The translations under genes were made by a program, and so were the position numbers. A stretch of 64,000 bases of DNA, taken from contig NZ_JAVDDX010000001.1 of assembly GCF_030848575.1 (NCBI RefSeq), positions 124,001-188,000 on the forward strand, given 5' to 3'. Of the stretch, positions 8,589 through 17,265 are shown piece by piece. Origin of the DNA: Haloarcula sp. H-GB4. GTDB lineage: Archaea; Halobacteriota; Halobacteria; Halobacteriales; Haloarculaceae. The first letter of the stretch is position 1. Every line of letters begins with the position of its first letter. The notes beneath the pieces are model-generated. The model worked only from the letters and a program-made list of their open reading frames with translations. It searched no databases and had not been told where the DNA came from.

Positions 8589-9523
8589 GAGACATCCACC
8601 TCCGAGCCCAGCAGCCCCTGCGGACGCACCAGCAGGACTAGCGCTGCGAGCGCGTAGATGCCGACCTGGCTCCAGGCGGCGTAGCCGGTCTGAATGAGGA
8701 AAACCTGCAGCGTGCCGAGCATCAGCCCGGCTACCACGGCTCCCTCTATTTTCCCGACGCCGCCGATGACGACGGTCAGGAACGCCGGAACTAACTGTTC
8801 AGTCCCGATGTTGGGGTTGACGTTAGCAAGTGGGCCACCGACGACGCCGGCCACGCCGGCGAGTGCGGCACCAATGCCGAAGACGACGAGGTACGGTCGG
8901 CTCAGTTTGATCCCAAGCAGTCGAACCATCTCGCCGTCGAGGGTACCAGCCTGAACGATGAGGCCGAAGTCAGTGTACTCGACGAGTGCGTACACGCCAA
9001 GGACAAGGACTGCGGTAATCGCGATGACGCCGAGTCGCCAGCGCGGGAAGTTTCCGACAACGGGCAGCGCGATAGGGCCGGATGCCCACGAAGGCTGTTG
9101 GAACGGCTGGCTGTTCCCGCCAAGCAGCGCCCGGAGCAGTTCCTGGACGATAATTGCGAGCCCGAATGTCACGAGAATCTGGTCAGTGTCGGGTCGGTCG
9201 TAAAAGGCCTGTGCGATGAACCGCTCCATCAGCAGTCCGATAATGAACACGACAATCGGAACGATGACCAGTGCAGCAACGAACCCCAGTCCGATACCGT
9301 ATGACTGGATGCCCCATTCCGCTAACTGACCGTCGTTCAACGGGACCTGTCCAGTTATGAACAGCCCTAGATACGCGCCGACGAGGTACAGCGCCCCGTG
9401 GGCGAAGTTGACGAATTTTAGCGTCCCGAGGATAATCGACAGTCCAACCGCGAGCAGGACGTAAATCGCGCCCTGTTGTAGCCCATTCAATAGGATGGTG
9501 AGGATATCCGCGAGTAGCGTCAC
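8585..9523 (-). CDS. livH: Branched-chain amino acid ABC transporter, permease LivH
   Basis: This is the LivH-type permease, with LQQGAIYVLLAVGLSIILG near the N-terminus, LKFVNFAHGALYLVGAY, and the conserved cytoplasmic loop near LDGEMVRLLGI. The frame is open to an ATG at 9544, but a GTG at 9523 begins exactly at the first membrane segment and is preceded by a strong GGGGGGAT purine run, so I choose the GTG, giving 312 residues. The gene follows livJ after 132 bases that contain two inverted repeats. Confidence 0.93.
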   Translation of the reverse strand: MTLLADILTILLNGLQQGAIYVLLAVGLSIILGTLKFVNFAHGALYLVGAYLGLFITGQVPLNDGQLAEWGIQSYGIGLGFVAALVIVPIVVFIIGLLMERFIAQAFYDRPDTDQILVTFGLAIIVQELLRALLGGNSQPFQQPSWASGPIALPVVGNFPRWRLGVIAITAVLVLGVYALVEYTDFGLIVQAGTLDGEMVRLLGIKLSRPYLVVFGIGAALAGVAGVVGGPLANVNPNIGTEQLVPAFLTVVIGGVGKIEGAVVAGLMLGTLQVFLIQTGYAAWSQVGIYALAALVLLVRPQGLLGSEVDVS

Positions 9524-9604
9524 GTCGGATCCCCCCCACTGCACTCCGCTCGTACTATCTGCGTATTCCTAATCATGCTAGTTTTTGTGTATCAAGTAAG
9601 GCAA

Positions 9605-9640
9605 CCTCATGCACTATAAATCATGAGGGGTACGGTCCCC
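9605..9640. terminator. Two adjacent inverted repeats between livJ and livH
   Basis: CCTCATG at 9605-9611 pairs perfectly with CATGAGG at 9622-9628 across a 10-base loop. It is followed directly by GGGG-TACGGT-CCCC at 9627-9640. They lie just after the livJ stop codon in transcript orientation. In binding-protein operons such structures often protect the upstream message or attenuate read-through, which would favour the binding protein over the membrane components. That role is inferred. Confidence 0.45.
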
Positions 9641-9655
9641 TGTCCGGATTCTGCC

Positions 9656-11047
9656 CTATTCGTCGCCGTACTCGCCGAGTTCGCACTCCGCGGCCGGCCC
9701 GGAATCGCACCCGTATCCGACGTCGTCTCGAGAGGTGATCTCGACAATGTCGATGAAGTTCCCGTCTGACTGTTCGCTCTCTGGCAGCCCCTGGGCAACC
9801 GGAATGTCCCGCTGGGCCTGGTGGTCACAGGCGCGCATCGTCTCCTCACCCATGCCGATGTTGCTGTACTCGTAGTCCTCCAGTTGGCGGATGACCTCCG
9901 GCGGGTAGAACGTGCCCGCTCGTTCGGCGGCGGCCGCGTACTGGAGCGTCTGTGAGTAGGCGAGCTGGGCCGGTCCGGACGGAACGCGGTCGTACTCGTC
10001 CTGGAACGCCTGCGTGAACGCGTTCGACGCCTCGTTGTCGATCTGGGAGTCCCAGGCAATCGTCCCGTAGATGCCTTCGATGGACCCACCGGCGGCCTGT
10101 GCCATCGGGCGGTTGTACAGCGGGACGACGAGTTCCATGTCCTCGTCGATACCGGCATCGACGGCCTGGGAGACGGAGTTCGCGCCGTCCAGCCCGTAGT
10201 GGTTCAGGACAAGCACGTCCGCGCCGCTGTTTGCGGCCTCCGAGAGATACGAGGAGAAGTCGCTGGTCCCGAGCGGCGTCGGCACGCTGTCGACTTCTTC
10301 CCACCCGATTTCCGAGAGGAACTGGTTCATCGAGTCCTGCTGGGTCTGGCCCCAGGAGTAGTCGGCGTACAGCTGGTAGAAGGAGTTGTCCGAGCCGTAC
10401 TCGCTTTCAAGCACTGGTGCGAGCGCCTGGCCGGTCATGTACGCGTTGAACATCTCCCGGAACCCGTACCGGGCGCAGTCTTTCCCAGTCGTGTCGTTCG
10501 AGTGGGTCAGACAGGCCATGAACATCACGTTCTGCGACTGACAGAGACCCTGCACGGCGATGGCCACTGCACTGGAAGAGCCGCCCGAGATCATCACCAC
10601 GTCGTCCCGGTTTATCATCCGCGAGGCGGCCTGTCGGGCGGTGTCGGCGTCGGTTGCCGTGTCACCGTTTACCGAGTCGACCGTGTACCCGAGGACGCCG
10701 TCGCCGCTGAGGTCCTCGAAGCTGTCCACCCAGCCACCCCCGTTATTGAGATGCTTCTGTGCAAGTTCGTACGCCCGGAGTTCGTCCTGCCCCTCAGAGG
10801 AGTAGGGTCCGGATTGTGGAACGTTGAACCCGAACGTGACTGTGTCGCCCTCAACCGGGAAGTTCCCGAGCGATGGGTAGTCATCACCGCCGTCGCCACC
10901 GCCATCGCCACCGTCGCCGCCGTCGCCACCACCATCGCCACCGTCACCACCGGAACAACCGGCCAGTCCCGTCAGCCCTGCCACACCTGCGACGCCCGTA
11001 CTCTTCAGCAACTGTCGTCGGTTGACCGATCTGCCATTAGTTGGCAT
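9656..11047 (-). CDS. livJ: Branched-chain amino acid ABC transporter, substrate-binding lipoprotein
   Basis: The 463-residue protein begins with a Tat signal (NRRQLLKSTGVAG) and lipobox LAGC, followed by a Gly/Asp linker of repeated GGDGG, then a periplasmic-binding-protein type I (Leu/Ile/Val-type) domain with GFNVPQSGPYSSEGQDELRAYE shortened here to its start, and ISGGSSSAVA in the first lobe. I choose the ATG at 11047 (MPTNGRS) instead of one nine codons upstream, because the upstream ATG lies inside the TATA-like stretch tgtatatatcataat at about 11064-11078. That placement predicts an almost leaderless message. The protein delivers substrate to LivHM. Substrate specificity cannot be read from sequence. 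Confidence 0.92.
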   Translation of the reverse strand: MPTNGRSVNRRQLLKSTGVAGVAGLTGLAGCSGGDGGDGGGDGGDGGDGGGDGGDDYPSLGNFPVEGDTVTFGFNVPQSGPYSSEGQDELRAYELAQKHLNNGGGWVDSFEDLSGDGVLGYTVDSVNGDTATDADTARQAASRMINRDDVVMISGGSSSAVAIAVQGLCQSQNVMFMACLTHSNDTTGKDCARYGFREMFNAYMTGQALAPVLESEYGSDNSFYQLYADYSWGQTQQDSMNQFLSEIGWEEVDSVPTPLGTSDFSSYLSEAANSGADVLVLNHYGLDGANSVSQAVDAGIDEDMELVVPLYNRPMAQAAGGSIEGIYGTIAWDSQIDNEASNAFTQAFQDEYDRVPSGPAQLAYSQTLQYAAAAERAGTFYPPEVIRQLEDYEYSNIGMGEETMRACDHQAQRDIPVAQGLPESEQSDGNFIDIVEITSRDDVGYGCDSGPAAECELGEYGDE

Positions 11048-11063
11048 GTTCCATACGGTGTCT

Positions 11064-11078
11064 GTATATATCATAATA
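11064..11078 (-). promoter_or_regulatory. TATA-like promoter of the liv operon
   Basis: An AT-rich stretch, tgtatatatcataat on the plus strand, is centred about 23 bases upstream of the livJ ATG at 11047. This is the expected TATA-box distance for a leaderless haloarchaeal transcript, and it also decides the livJ start. Confidence 0.55.
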
Positions 11079-11178
11079 GTTTCGGTAGGTTAATCAACGA
11101 TTTCACATCTATAGAACGACATATCCCCGATAAATGGCGATCCGTAGACTTATTCTGACCTGATTGGTTTGTTAGAAT

Positions 11179-12030
11179 ATGACGAGGTATCTGTGTCGGC
11201 AGCTACTCGTCCTCACCATCGTCGTAACCGCGGGCTGTGGCGGGTTCGGGTTCAGCGGCGGCAACGACCTGGCGACGCCGGTGACGCCTGCTCCGGTACC
11301 GACCGACTCTGCGACCACATATCCGACTGGTGTCGGCCCAACGGGTGTCACTAGCCCATCCTTGCTTGGGGCTGCACACGGGAACCGTCTCAACGGAACC
11401 GGGTACACGGTGACGATGAACCGGACCGTCAGATATGCAAACGGGTCATTGCGGTCCCACCTTCGAGTCCACGTCGCGCTGGACGCGAACCGGACACACC
11501 TCGCTAACATATCTGTCCGTGGCCACGCGGCCCCGGTGCTCCTTGGCCGACCGCCGGCGACTGCGTCGTTCTGGTCCGATGGCGATAGGTATCTCCGCCG
11601 ACTCGCGCGAGACAACCAGACCATCTACAACGAGTACGACCCGCCGGACAGCTACGCCGGAACGTGGCGGTACTGGGTTCATACCGCCGCGCTGAACGGC
11701 CGTCCTGCCGCCGACGTGACTCAGACCGTTGCCCCGTTCCACACCCGGACCCTGCGGTCCCAGCAGTCAGATGGGCCCGTCTACGTCATCAGGGGCGACC
11801 GATTGCGGGAAAACACGACTTCGACAGCGTGGACGAGCCGGGAGAACGCAACGCTTGTCGCCCACGTCACGCAGTCAGGCCTCATCCGATACTACCGGAC
11901 CGAGTACACGACGGTCACGGACGGCGGCGACCCGGTCACCATCAACAGAACAGTTCGGTTTACTGGGGTCGGGAACACGACGGTCGGGCCGCCACCGTGG
12001 CGTGGTAGAGTACAGTCGACTCCCGACTGA
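11179..12030 (+). CDS. Haloarchaeal lipoprotein of unknown function
   Basis: The 283-residue product starts with a short hydrophobic signal and lipobox VVTAGCGGF, so it is likely exported and lipid-anchored. A Thr/Pro/Val linker follows, then a domain rich in beta-strand-like and sequon motifs (NGTGYTVTMNRTVRYANGS, TVTDGGDPVTINRTVRF). It resembles the many haloarchaeal LolA-like or outer-surface lipoproteins of unassigned function. Several Asn-x-Thr/Ser sites are present. It is the first gene on the plus strand after the liv operon and its promoter faces away from livJ. I do not recognise a specific role. Confidence 0.75.
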   Translation: MTRYLCRQLLVLTIVVTAGCGGFGFSGGNDLATPVTPAPVPTDSATTYPTGVGPTGVTSPSLLGAAHGNRLNGTGYTVTMNRTVRYANGSLRSHLRVHVALDANRTHLANISVRGHAAPVLLGRPPATASFWSDGDRYLRRLARDNQTIYNEYDPPDSYAGTWRYWVHTAALNGRPAADVTQTVAPFHTRTLRSQQSDGPVYVIRGDRLRENTTSTAWTSRENATLVAHVTQSGLIRYYRTEYTTVTDGGDPVTINRTVRFTGVGNTTVGPPPWRGRVQSTPD

Positions 12031-12085
12031 GGCGTCGCCAGCGCTATCAGGGGGCTTTTTTTCGCTCGCCGTCCTTCGCCCTGCA

Positions 12086-12664
12086 ATGACTGTCCGCGAG
12101 GTGGCACTCGAAGCCTACCGGGAATCGCTCCCGGTGCTGGCACTCAGTGCGGTCGGCGGCCTCTTCGCGGGCGTCGTCCTTGGCGGCATGGATGCGGAGT
12201 TACAGGATGTCGCCGGACTGCTTGTGCTCGTGCCAGCACTCCTTGCCACTCGGGGGAACGTCTACGGCTCACTCGGCGCGCGCCTAGGGTCGGCGCTCCA
12301 TCAGGGGCTTATCGAACCGAGGTTTTCCTTTGCTGACGACCGCATCAACGCTGCCGTCGCGGCGGCACTGGCGAACGGGGTACTCATCAGTGGTGTCGCC
12401 GCGGTGATGGCCGCCGTGTTGCTCGCGCTGATCGGACGACCGTCGGCCCCGCTCACGACTCTCATTGCCATTGCGCTCATCGCGGGCTTTGTCTCAGGGC
12501 TGTTGTTGACCATTGCCGTCGTCTCGGTCGTGTTCGTCGGCTACCGCCGCGGCCTCAATCCGGATACGCTGGCCGGCCCGGTCGTGACGACGACGGGCGA
12601 TGTGGTCGGCATTGCGACGCTGCTGGGCGCGACCCGCCTCGTCCTCGCGCTGGGGGGTGGCTGA
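12086..12664 (+). CDS. MgtE/SLC41-type divalent cation transporter, half-size subunit 1
   Basis: This 192-residue membrane protein has about five hydrophobic segments and corresponds to one MgtE transmembrane domain (PF01769) without the cytoplasmic N and CBS domains of bacterial MgtE. The signature is PALLATRGNVYGSLGARLGS near residues 50-70, with GNxxxxxxAR as in SLC41 transporters. I start at the ATG at 12086. The frame is open far upstream but in shadow of the previous gene. It is directly followed by a second copy of the domain, so the two products probably form one transporter, likely for Mg2+ or a similar ion. Confidence 0.85.
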   Translation: MTVREVALEAYRESLPVLALSAVGGLFAGVVLGGMDAELQDVAGLLVLVPALLATRGNVYGSLGARLGSALHQGLIEPRFSFADDRINAAVAAALANGVLISGVAAVMAAVLLALIGRPSAPLTTLIAIALIAGFVSGLLLTIAVVSVVFVGYRRGLNPDTLAGPVVTTTGDVVGIATLLGATRLVLALGGG

Positions 12665-13231
12665 ATGGCGGAATTCGCCTCCCAGTGGTCGGTTTCAGGC
12701 ATCGTCCGGACGATGTTCCCCATCCTGATCGTGCTGACCGCTATTGAACTCGGGAGCGGCCTCGTTCTCGATACCTTCGAGGGAACACTGCTACAGTATC
12801 CGTCGTTGCTGGTGCTCGTCCCGGTGACAATCGGGATGGCTGGCAACCTCGGTAGCATCCTCGCGGCGCGGTTCTCGACGGCGTTTCACCTCGGCCTGCT
12901 GTCGTTCACGCCGACTGACGACCGGTTGGCCGGCAATGCTATCGCTACCCTTGCGCTTGCGGTGACGCTGTTCCCGCTCGTCGGCGCTGGCGCATGGCTC
13001 CTCCAGACCGTCATCGGCGGTGCTGCACTCCCGCTCCGGACGGTCGTGCTGGTCGCGCTCGTCAGCGGGAGTCTACTGGCGGTGCTGGCCATCGTCGTGA
13101 CGACGGTGACAACCTACGCCGCCTACCGGTTCGAACTGGACCCCGACGACGTGGTTATCCCCGTCGTCACGAACGTCTGTGACGTGCTGGGTGTGGTGGT
13201 GCTGTTCGGTGCTGTCCGCGTGCTTGTGTGA
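12665..13231 (+). CDS. MgtE/SLC41-type divalent cation transporter, half-size subunit 2
   Basis: The 188-residue partner begins at the base after the previous stop codon. It has the same five-segment pattern and signature PVTIGMAGNLGSILAARFST, and a matching second motif in each gene near the C-terminus (DPDDVVIPVVTNVCDVLG here, NPDTLAGPVVTTTGDVVG in the first). In animal SLC41 proteins two such domains are fused in one chain, so this gene pair looks like the unfused form. Ion specificity is inferred from the family. Confidence 0.85.
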   Translation: MAEFASQWSVSGIVRTMFPILIVLTAIELGSGLVLDTFEGTLLQYPSLLVLVPVTIGMAGNLGSILAARFSTAFHLGLLSFTPTDDRLAGNAIATLALAVTLFPLVGAGAWLLQTVIGGAALPLRTVVLVALVSGSLLAVLAIVVTTVTTYAAYRFELDPDDVVIPVVTNVCDVLGVVVLFGAVRVLV

Positions 13232-13347
13232 GAGGTCGGCGTCGGCACTTCGGTATCTGCTGTCCCACACGGCTACCGCTGCGCGGTTCCCTGAAATCGA
13301 CCGACGCTATCGATGGGCATTTGCGGGCTAGGACCGTACGTTTCAGC

Positions 13348-14394
13348 GTGCAGTCGCTCGTTGCCGCAGTGCTTGGCCATCCGGCAGTCGCTGTCCTCGG
13401 AGAGGTCGCTATCAGGGTCCTCCGCATCACCTTTTTCCTCTCGTTTGGCGTGTTTCTCGCGGAACTGGCGGTCGCGTTCGGACTGGTCGAGAAAATCGCC
13501 GTGGTTTCGCGGTATCTCACGTCGCCGGCAAACCTCCCGGACGAGGTTGGGACCGCGATCCTGACGACGACGGCGTCGACGACCGCCGGCTACGGGATGC
13601 TCGCCGACTTCCGGGAGTCTGGCGTGCTGTCAGACCGTGCGACGATAATCGCCGTCACCATCAACACGTTCTTCGGTTTCGCCCAGCACATTATCACGTT
13701 CTACGCGCCGATACTCATCCCCATACTGGGCTTCCGGGTTGGGGTGTTGTACGTCGCGACGCGGGGACTCATCGCGCTGGCGATTACGCTGACTGGCATC
13801 GCTGCCGGCGCGGTCCTGCTGGACGCATCCAACGTCGGCCGGTCCGGCGCAAATACGGACCCGGCCCCCGACGGTGGGACCGCTGGCGACGCATCCGACG
13901 TGTTCGACGACCGTCCGGAGAGTCGTCGAGCGGCCGTCAGGACAGCATTCGACGCGACGGGAGAGAAGGTCCGCGACATCCTGCCGCGGCTAGCGGCCAT
14001 CTACGCTGTTGTCTCACTCCTGCTCGCCTACAGTGATGAACTACTGGCACTCATCGGAAGCGACGGGGCGTCCGTGACGACTGCCGCCGACGGGTTCGCC
14101 GGACTGCTCGGCCTGCCCGGGGCGGCAATCCCCGTTATCGCCGCCTACGCGCTCGATACGACTTCGGGGGCGACGGTCATCGCACCGCTCATCCGAAACG
14201 GGACCTTCTCCGCGCGAACCGCCGTGGCGACGATGCTCGTTGGTGGAATCATCTCGTTTGCCGTCTCGACGTTCAAGCGCTCGATCCCCTTCCAGTACGG
14301 CATCTGGGGCCGGGAGTTCGGCTCGAAAGTTATTGTCGTCAACACGGGGCTGAAAATCGTCTGGATTGCGCTGGCGCTGGTCGTCCTGCTGTAG
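13348..14394 (+). CDS. Nucleoside-recognition (Gate) domain membrane protein
   Basis: The 348-residue membrane protein has two blocks of hydrophobic helices separated by an acidic linker (residues about 165-215). Block one includes NTFFGFAQHIITFYAP and block two LPGAAIPVIAAYALDTTSGAT and a C-terminal stretch around KRSIPFQYGIWG. This layout fits the nucleoside-recognition or Gate family (PF07670). I choose the GTG at 13348 because it begins just before the first helix. A GTG at 13228 would overlap the previous stop by four bases but adds 40 basic residues unlike the family. The transported substrate is unknown. Confidence 0.75.
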   Translation: MQSLVAAVLGHPAVAVLGEVAIRVLRITFFLSFGVFLAELAVAFGLVEKIAVVSRYLTSPANLPDEVGTAILTTTASTTAGYGMLADFRESGVLSDRATIIAVTINTFFGFAQHIITFYAPILIPILGFRVGVLYVATRGLIALAITLTGIAAGAVLLDASNVGRSGANTDPAPDGGTAGDASDVFDDRPESRRAAVRTAFDATGEKVRDILPRLAAIYAVVSLLLAYSDELLALIGSDGASVTTAADGFAGLLGLPGAAIPVIAAYALDTTSGATVIAPLIRNGTFSARTAVATMLVGGIISFAVSTFKRSIPFQYGIWGREFGSKVIVVNTGLKIVWIALALVVLL

Positions 14395-14415
14395 TGAGAC
14401 GCCGGTAGCCCGGCG

Positions 14416-15150
14416 TCAGTCGAACGTGTAGGCCATCATCACTTCGTCGACCTGCTCGCCGTCGACAGTGTAGTGGTTCCGACGGATACCCTCGGTGTGC
14501 CAGCCGTGGTCTTCGAGGAACACCATCGCGTTCTCCGTGATCGCTGGCACGCTGTTGTACAGCTTCCGGTAGCCGTTGGCTTTCGCCCAGTCCAGCCCGC
14601 GTTGCATGAGCTGGCTGCCGATGCCTTGGCCACGCTGTTCCTCTCTGACACCGACAGTGAGCTGGGCCGTCTCGCGAAGCTTGTCCAGCTGCGGGATGTC
14701 GAGGTGGCACCAGCCGATGACCGCCTCGTCAACTGTCGCGACGAAGAAAACTCTTGATTCAACTGTGTTGTGCCGTGTAACGGCATCTTCGTACAGCAAC
14801 TGCTCGGCGACGCTCTCGGCGACGACGTACGTCCCGTCGCTTGAGACGTTCCGAATGGTCTGGACGAGCCCCTCGAAATCGTCATTATGAGCCGGTCGAA
14901 TCGTGTACGTCAGCCCGTCCGTGGTGTGTTCCTCGACTGAGCCGACATCGAGCGCTAGCGTCAGTGTCCCACCGTCGTCCTTGATGTACCCCTTCGACAG
15001 AAGGTGCGTCAGGGCCTTCTCGAACGCTTCGGGGGAGAGGTCTACCGTCTCACGGACCCTATGCCGTGCCGCCGTCCCGTGTCGTTCGACGTACTGGTAC
15101 ACCTCCATCGCCGCGCTCGTTTCGAATGTCGGCCGTTCGACAGCGTCCAT
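14416..15150 (-). CDS. Winged-helix plus GNAT acetyltransferase fusion
   Basis: The 244-residue protein has an N-terminal winged-helix-like region (about 12-65, AMEVYQYVERHGTAARHRV to LLSKGYIKDD) followed by a GNAT domain (about 80-240). The acetyl-CoA loop is VREEQRGQGIGSQLMQRGL. The C-terminal part FLEDHGWHTEGIRRNHY is typical of the fold. The enzyme probably acetylates a protein or small molecule, and the helix-turn-helix part may regulate or target it. It is the end of a convergent pair with the plus-strand Gate protein and has no obvious operon partner. Confidence 0.8.
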   Translation of the reverse strand: MDAVERPTFETSAAMEVYQYVERHGTAARHRVRETVDLSPEAFEKALTHLLSKGYIKDDGGTLTLALDVGSVEEHTTDGLTYTIRPAHNDDFEGLVQTIRNVSSDGTYVVAESVAEQLLYEDAVTRHNTVESRVFFVATVDEAVIGWCHLDIPQLDKLRETAQLTVGVREEQRGQGIGSQLMQRGLDWAKANGYRKLYNSVPAITENAMVFLEDHGWHTEGIRRNHYTVDGEQVDEVMMAYTFD

Positions 15151-15273
15151 ACCGAATGTATCTACTAGCAGATTATTAACAATTGTTATTTGATAACACG
15201 AAACAGGAAACGTGGTTGGAGTTCTCCCGGACTAGCCATAGTCGAATGTGATAGGGTGCGCCTGACTGTCGGT

Positions 15274-16167
15274 CTATGCCGTGTCCGGAATCGGATCGGA
15301 GATGACAACGGCGTCGCCCTCGATGACGCAGTTCCCCTCAGAATCATCGACGGCCGTGGCCAGCCGAAACCGGTTGTCCTGAATGCGTTCGACGACCTCA
15401 CAGCGGGCCGTGACCTCCTCGTCGATATCGACGGGCCCCTGATAGCTCAGCTCCTGTGAGAGGTAGATTGTCAGCCCGGGGAGCCGCGCCAGAGCCGAAC
15501 TGATGATGCCGGAAACGAGCGTTCCGTGAACAATTCGGCGGCCGAACCGCGTGCCGTCCGCGAACGTCGCATCGAGGTGGAGTCTGTTCGTGTCGCCACT
15601 CGCTTCGGCGAAGGCCTCCACGTCAGCCTTGGATATCGTCTTGCTGAACTCGACGTGGTCACCCACGTCGATACCGTCGGCAGTCCCGTAACTCTCGAAC
15701 GTCCAGTCCTCGTTCTCGTACAGTGTGTCCGGCCGGGTGAACCGCTTTCGCTGGGGCTGGTCGCTGGACATCCCTATCGCCCGAGAGAGGTGCGGGATGT
15801 AGTCCGAGAGGTCAGTCGTCGTGACGATGCCGACGAGTGACCCTTCCTCGACGACGGGCAGCTTCTTGATATTGTTCGTTCGCAGTCGGTCGACGGCCGC
15901 TTGCATGTCCGCGTCGGGAGCGACCGTCACCAGTGTCTCGGCCATCACGTCGCCGACGGTCAGTGCTCTAGTATCCCCTTCGGCCGCGGTGACAGCAACG
16001 ATATCGCTCTCCGTGATGATACCGACGCAGCCGCCGTCGTCCTCGACGACGAGTGAGCCGATGTCCTCGTCGCGGAGGCGTCGGGCAGCTTCGATGACCG
16101 GAGCGTCGGGACTGATGGTTTTGACCGGTGTCCGCATGATATCTCTGACTGGCAGCGGGACAAGCAT
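15274..16167 (-). CDS. CBS-pair / MaoC-like hydratase fusion protein
   Basis: The 297-residue protein joins two CBS domains (about 8-60 and 70-125, with VRDIMRTPVKTISPD and VGDVMAETLVTVAPD at their starts) to a hot-dog fold MaoC domain (about 165-290). The MaoC hydratase signature is visible as DTNRLHLDATFADGTRFGRRIVHGTLVSG, containing the expected Asp and His. MaoC domains hydrate enoyl-CoA, for example PhaJ in polyhydroxyalkanoate supply. CBS pairs bind adenosine ligands, so activity may respond to AMP, ATP or SAM. Which substrate and which ligand are used is not visible. Confidence 0.88.
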   Translation of the reverse strand: MLVPLPVRDIMRTPVKTISPDAPVIEAARRLRDEDIGSLVVEDDGGCVGIITESDIVAVTAAEGDTRALTVGDVMAETLVTVAPDADMQAAVDRLRTNNIKKLPVVEEGSLVGIVTTTDLSDYIPHLSRAIGMSSDQPQRKRFTRPDTLYENEDWTFESYGTADGIDVGDHVEFSKTISKADVEAFAEASGDTNRLHLDATFADGTRFGRRIVHGTLVSGIISSALARLPGLTIYLSQELSYQGPVDIDEEVTARCEVVERIQDNRFRLATAVDDSEGNCVIEGDAVVISDPIPDTA

Positions 16168-16254
16168 TGTACCGAAACCCAGACATGGCAGACCTATAAC
16201 AGTCCGCCCAGCGACACCGGCATGCTTGTGTCGCCGGCCGCCAACGTCTATCTG

Positions 16255-17214
16255 ATGCGATGGCCTGTGTTCGGTTTTGTCGTCGTCGTTCTCGTGGTTG
16301 CTGCCGGCTGTAGCGGTTTCGCCGGCTCACCATCGCAGTCGGCGGGGACCGCCGTCGACGACCAGTCTGGTGTCAACGTGCCACAAGCAACTGTCACCGT
16401 GACGGTCACTGCTGTCGTCGACGGTGACACAATACAGGTCGCCTACGAGAACGGCACCGGTGACACAGTCCGACTCGTCGGCGTCGATACCCCCGAAGTC
16501 CATACCGAGAACGACCCCGCGGAATTCGAAGGCGTCCCAGAAACTGACGATGGGGCGTCTTGCCTCCGCGGGGCCGGCACGAACGCGTCGTCGCTCGCTA
16601 AACAGCGGCTCCTCGGCGAGACCGTTGGACTCGCGTTCGACCAGAATCTGAACCGGCGCGGCTACTACGATCGGCTGCTGGCCTACGTTGTCCACGACGA
16701 GACGCTGTTCAACTACCGGCTTGTCGAAACCGGTCATGCGCGCGTGTACGACAGCGAATTCGAACGAGCCGAACTATTCTACGCCGCCGAGGAGGCTGCC
16801 CGCTCCGACCGGCGCGGCCTCTGGCGCTGTACGGACCCGAGTGCGGTGACTCGAACGGCTATCCCCGACGGTGGGACTGAGAGCGCCAGCGGCATCGCAC
16901 TTGCCGAAATCCACCCCGATGCGGCAGGCAACGACAACGAGAACCTGAACGACGAGTACATCACACTCACGAACACCAACGATGCGCCGCTCGATCTCTC
17001 CGGGTGGACGGTCAGCGACGACGTGGGCCACCAGTATACGTTCGCGAACTTGACCCTCGATTCAAACGGCTCAGTGACCCTCTACACCGGCAGCGGCACC
17101 GACACTGACACGACGCGGTACTGGGGCCGGAACGGGGCAGTCTGGAACAACGACGGCGACACGGTTATCGTTCGGAACGCCAGCGGCGAGACGGTTCTTC
17201 GACAGTCGTACTGA
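16255..17214 (+). CDS. Secreted lipoprotein nuclease: SNase domain plus lamin-tail domain
   Basis: The 319-residue protein has a signal peptide with lipobox VVAAGCSGF (Cys19), an acidic linker, a thermonuclease-like SNase domain (about 40-185: VVDGDTIQV, VRLVGVDTPEV, RDNRGLW-like DRRGLWRC) and a C-terminal lamin-tail domain (about 205-318: ALAEIHPDA, NDEYITLTNTNDAPLDLSGW). The SNase catalytic pattern Asp, Arg and Glu is mostly in place (VDGDT, RLVGVDTPE). I use the ATG at 16255 because the one at 16222 adds a non-signal-like stretch before the hydrophobic core. It likely degrades extracellular DNA or RNA for nutrition. The gene diverges from the CBS-MaoC gene. Confidence 0.88.
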   Translation: MRWPVFGFVVVVLVVAAGCSGFAGSPSQSAGTAVDDQSGVNVPQATVTVTVTAVVDGDTIQVAYENGTGDTVRLVGVDTPEVHTENDPAEFEGVPETDDGASCLRGAGTNASSLAKQRLLGETVGLAFDQNLNRRGYYDRLLAYVVHDETLFNYRLVETGHARVYDSEFERAELFYAAEEAARSDRRGLWRCTDPSAVTRTAIPDGGTESASGIALAEIHPDAAGNDNENLNDEYITLTNTNDAPLDLSGWTVSDDVGHQYTFANLTLDSNGSVTLYTGSGTDTDTTRYWGRNGAVWNNDGDTVIVRNASGETVLRQSY

Positions 17215-17265
17215 TGCTGTCACGCCGCCACGACAGTATAAACCAATCCAGTGCTAACAGTACCC

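Noticed and set aside
10870..10960. Repetitive GGDGG-coding tract
   Set aside because: It is a normal low-complexity linker after the lipobox of the substrate-binding protein, not a CRISPR or mobile repeat.
13228..13347. Longer N-terminus of the Gate protein from the GTG at 13228
   Set aside because: The four-base overlap is attractive, but the added 40 residues are basic, Cys-containing and unlike the family, so the GTG at 13348 is preferred.
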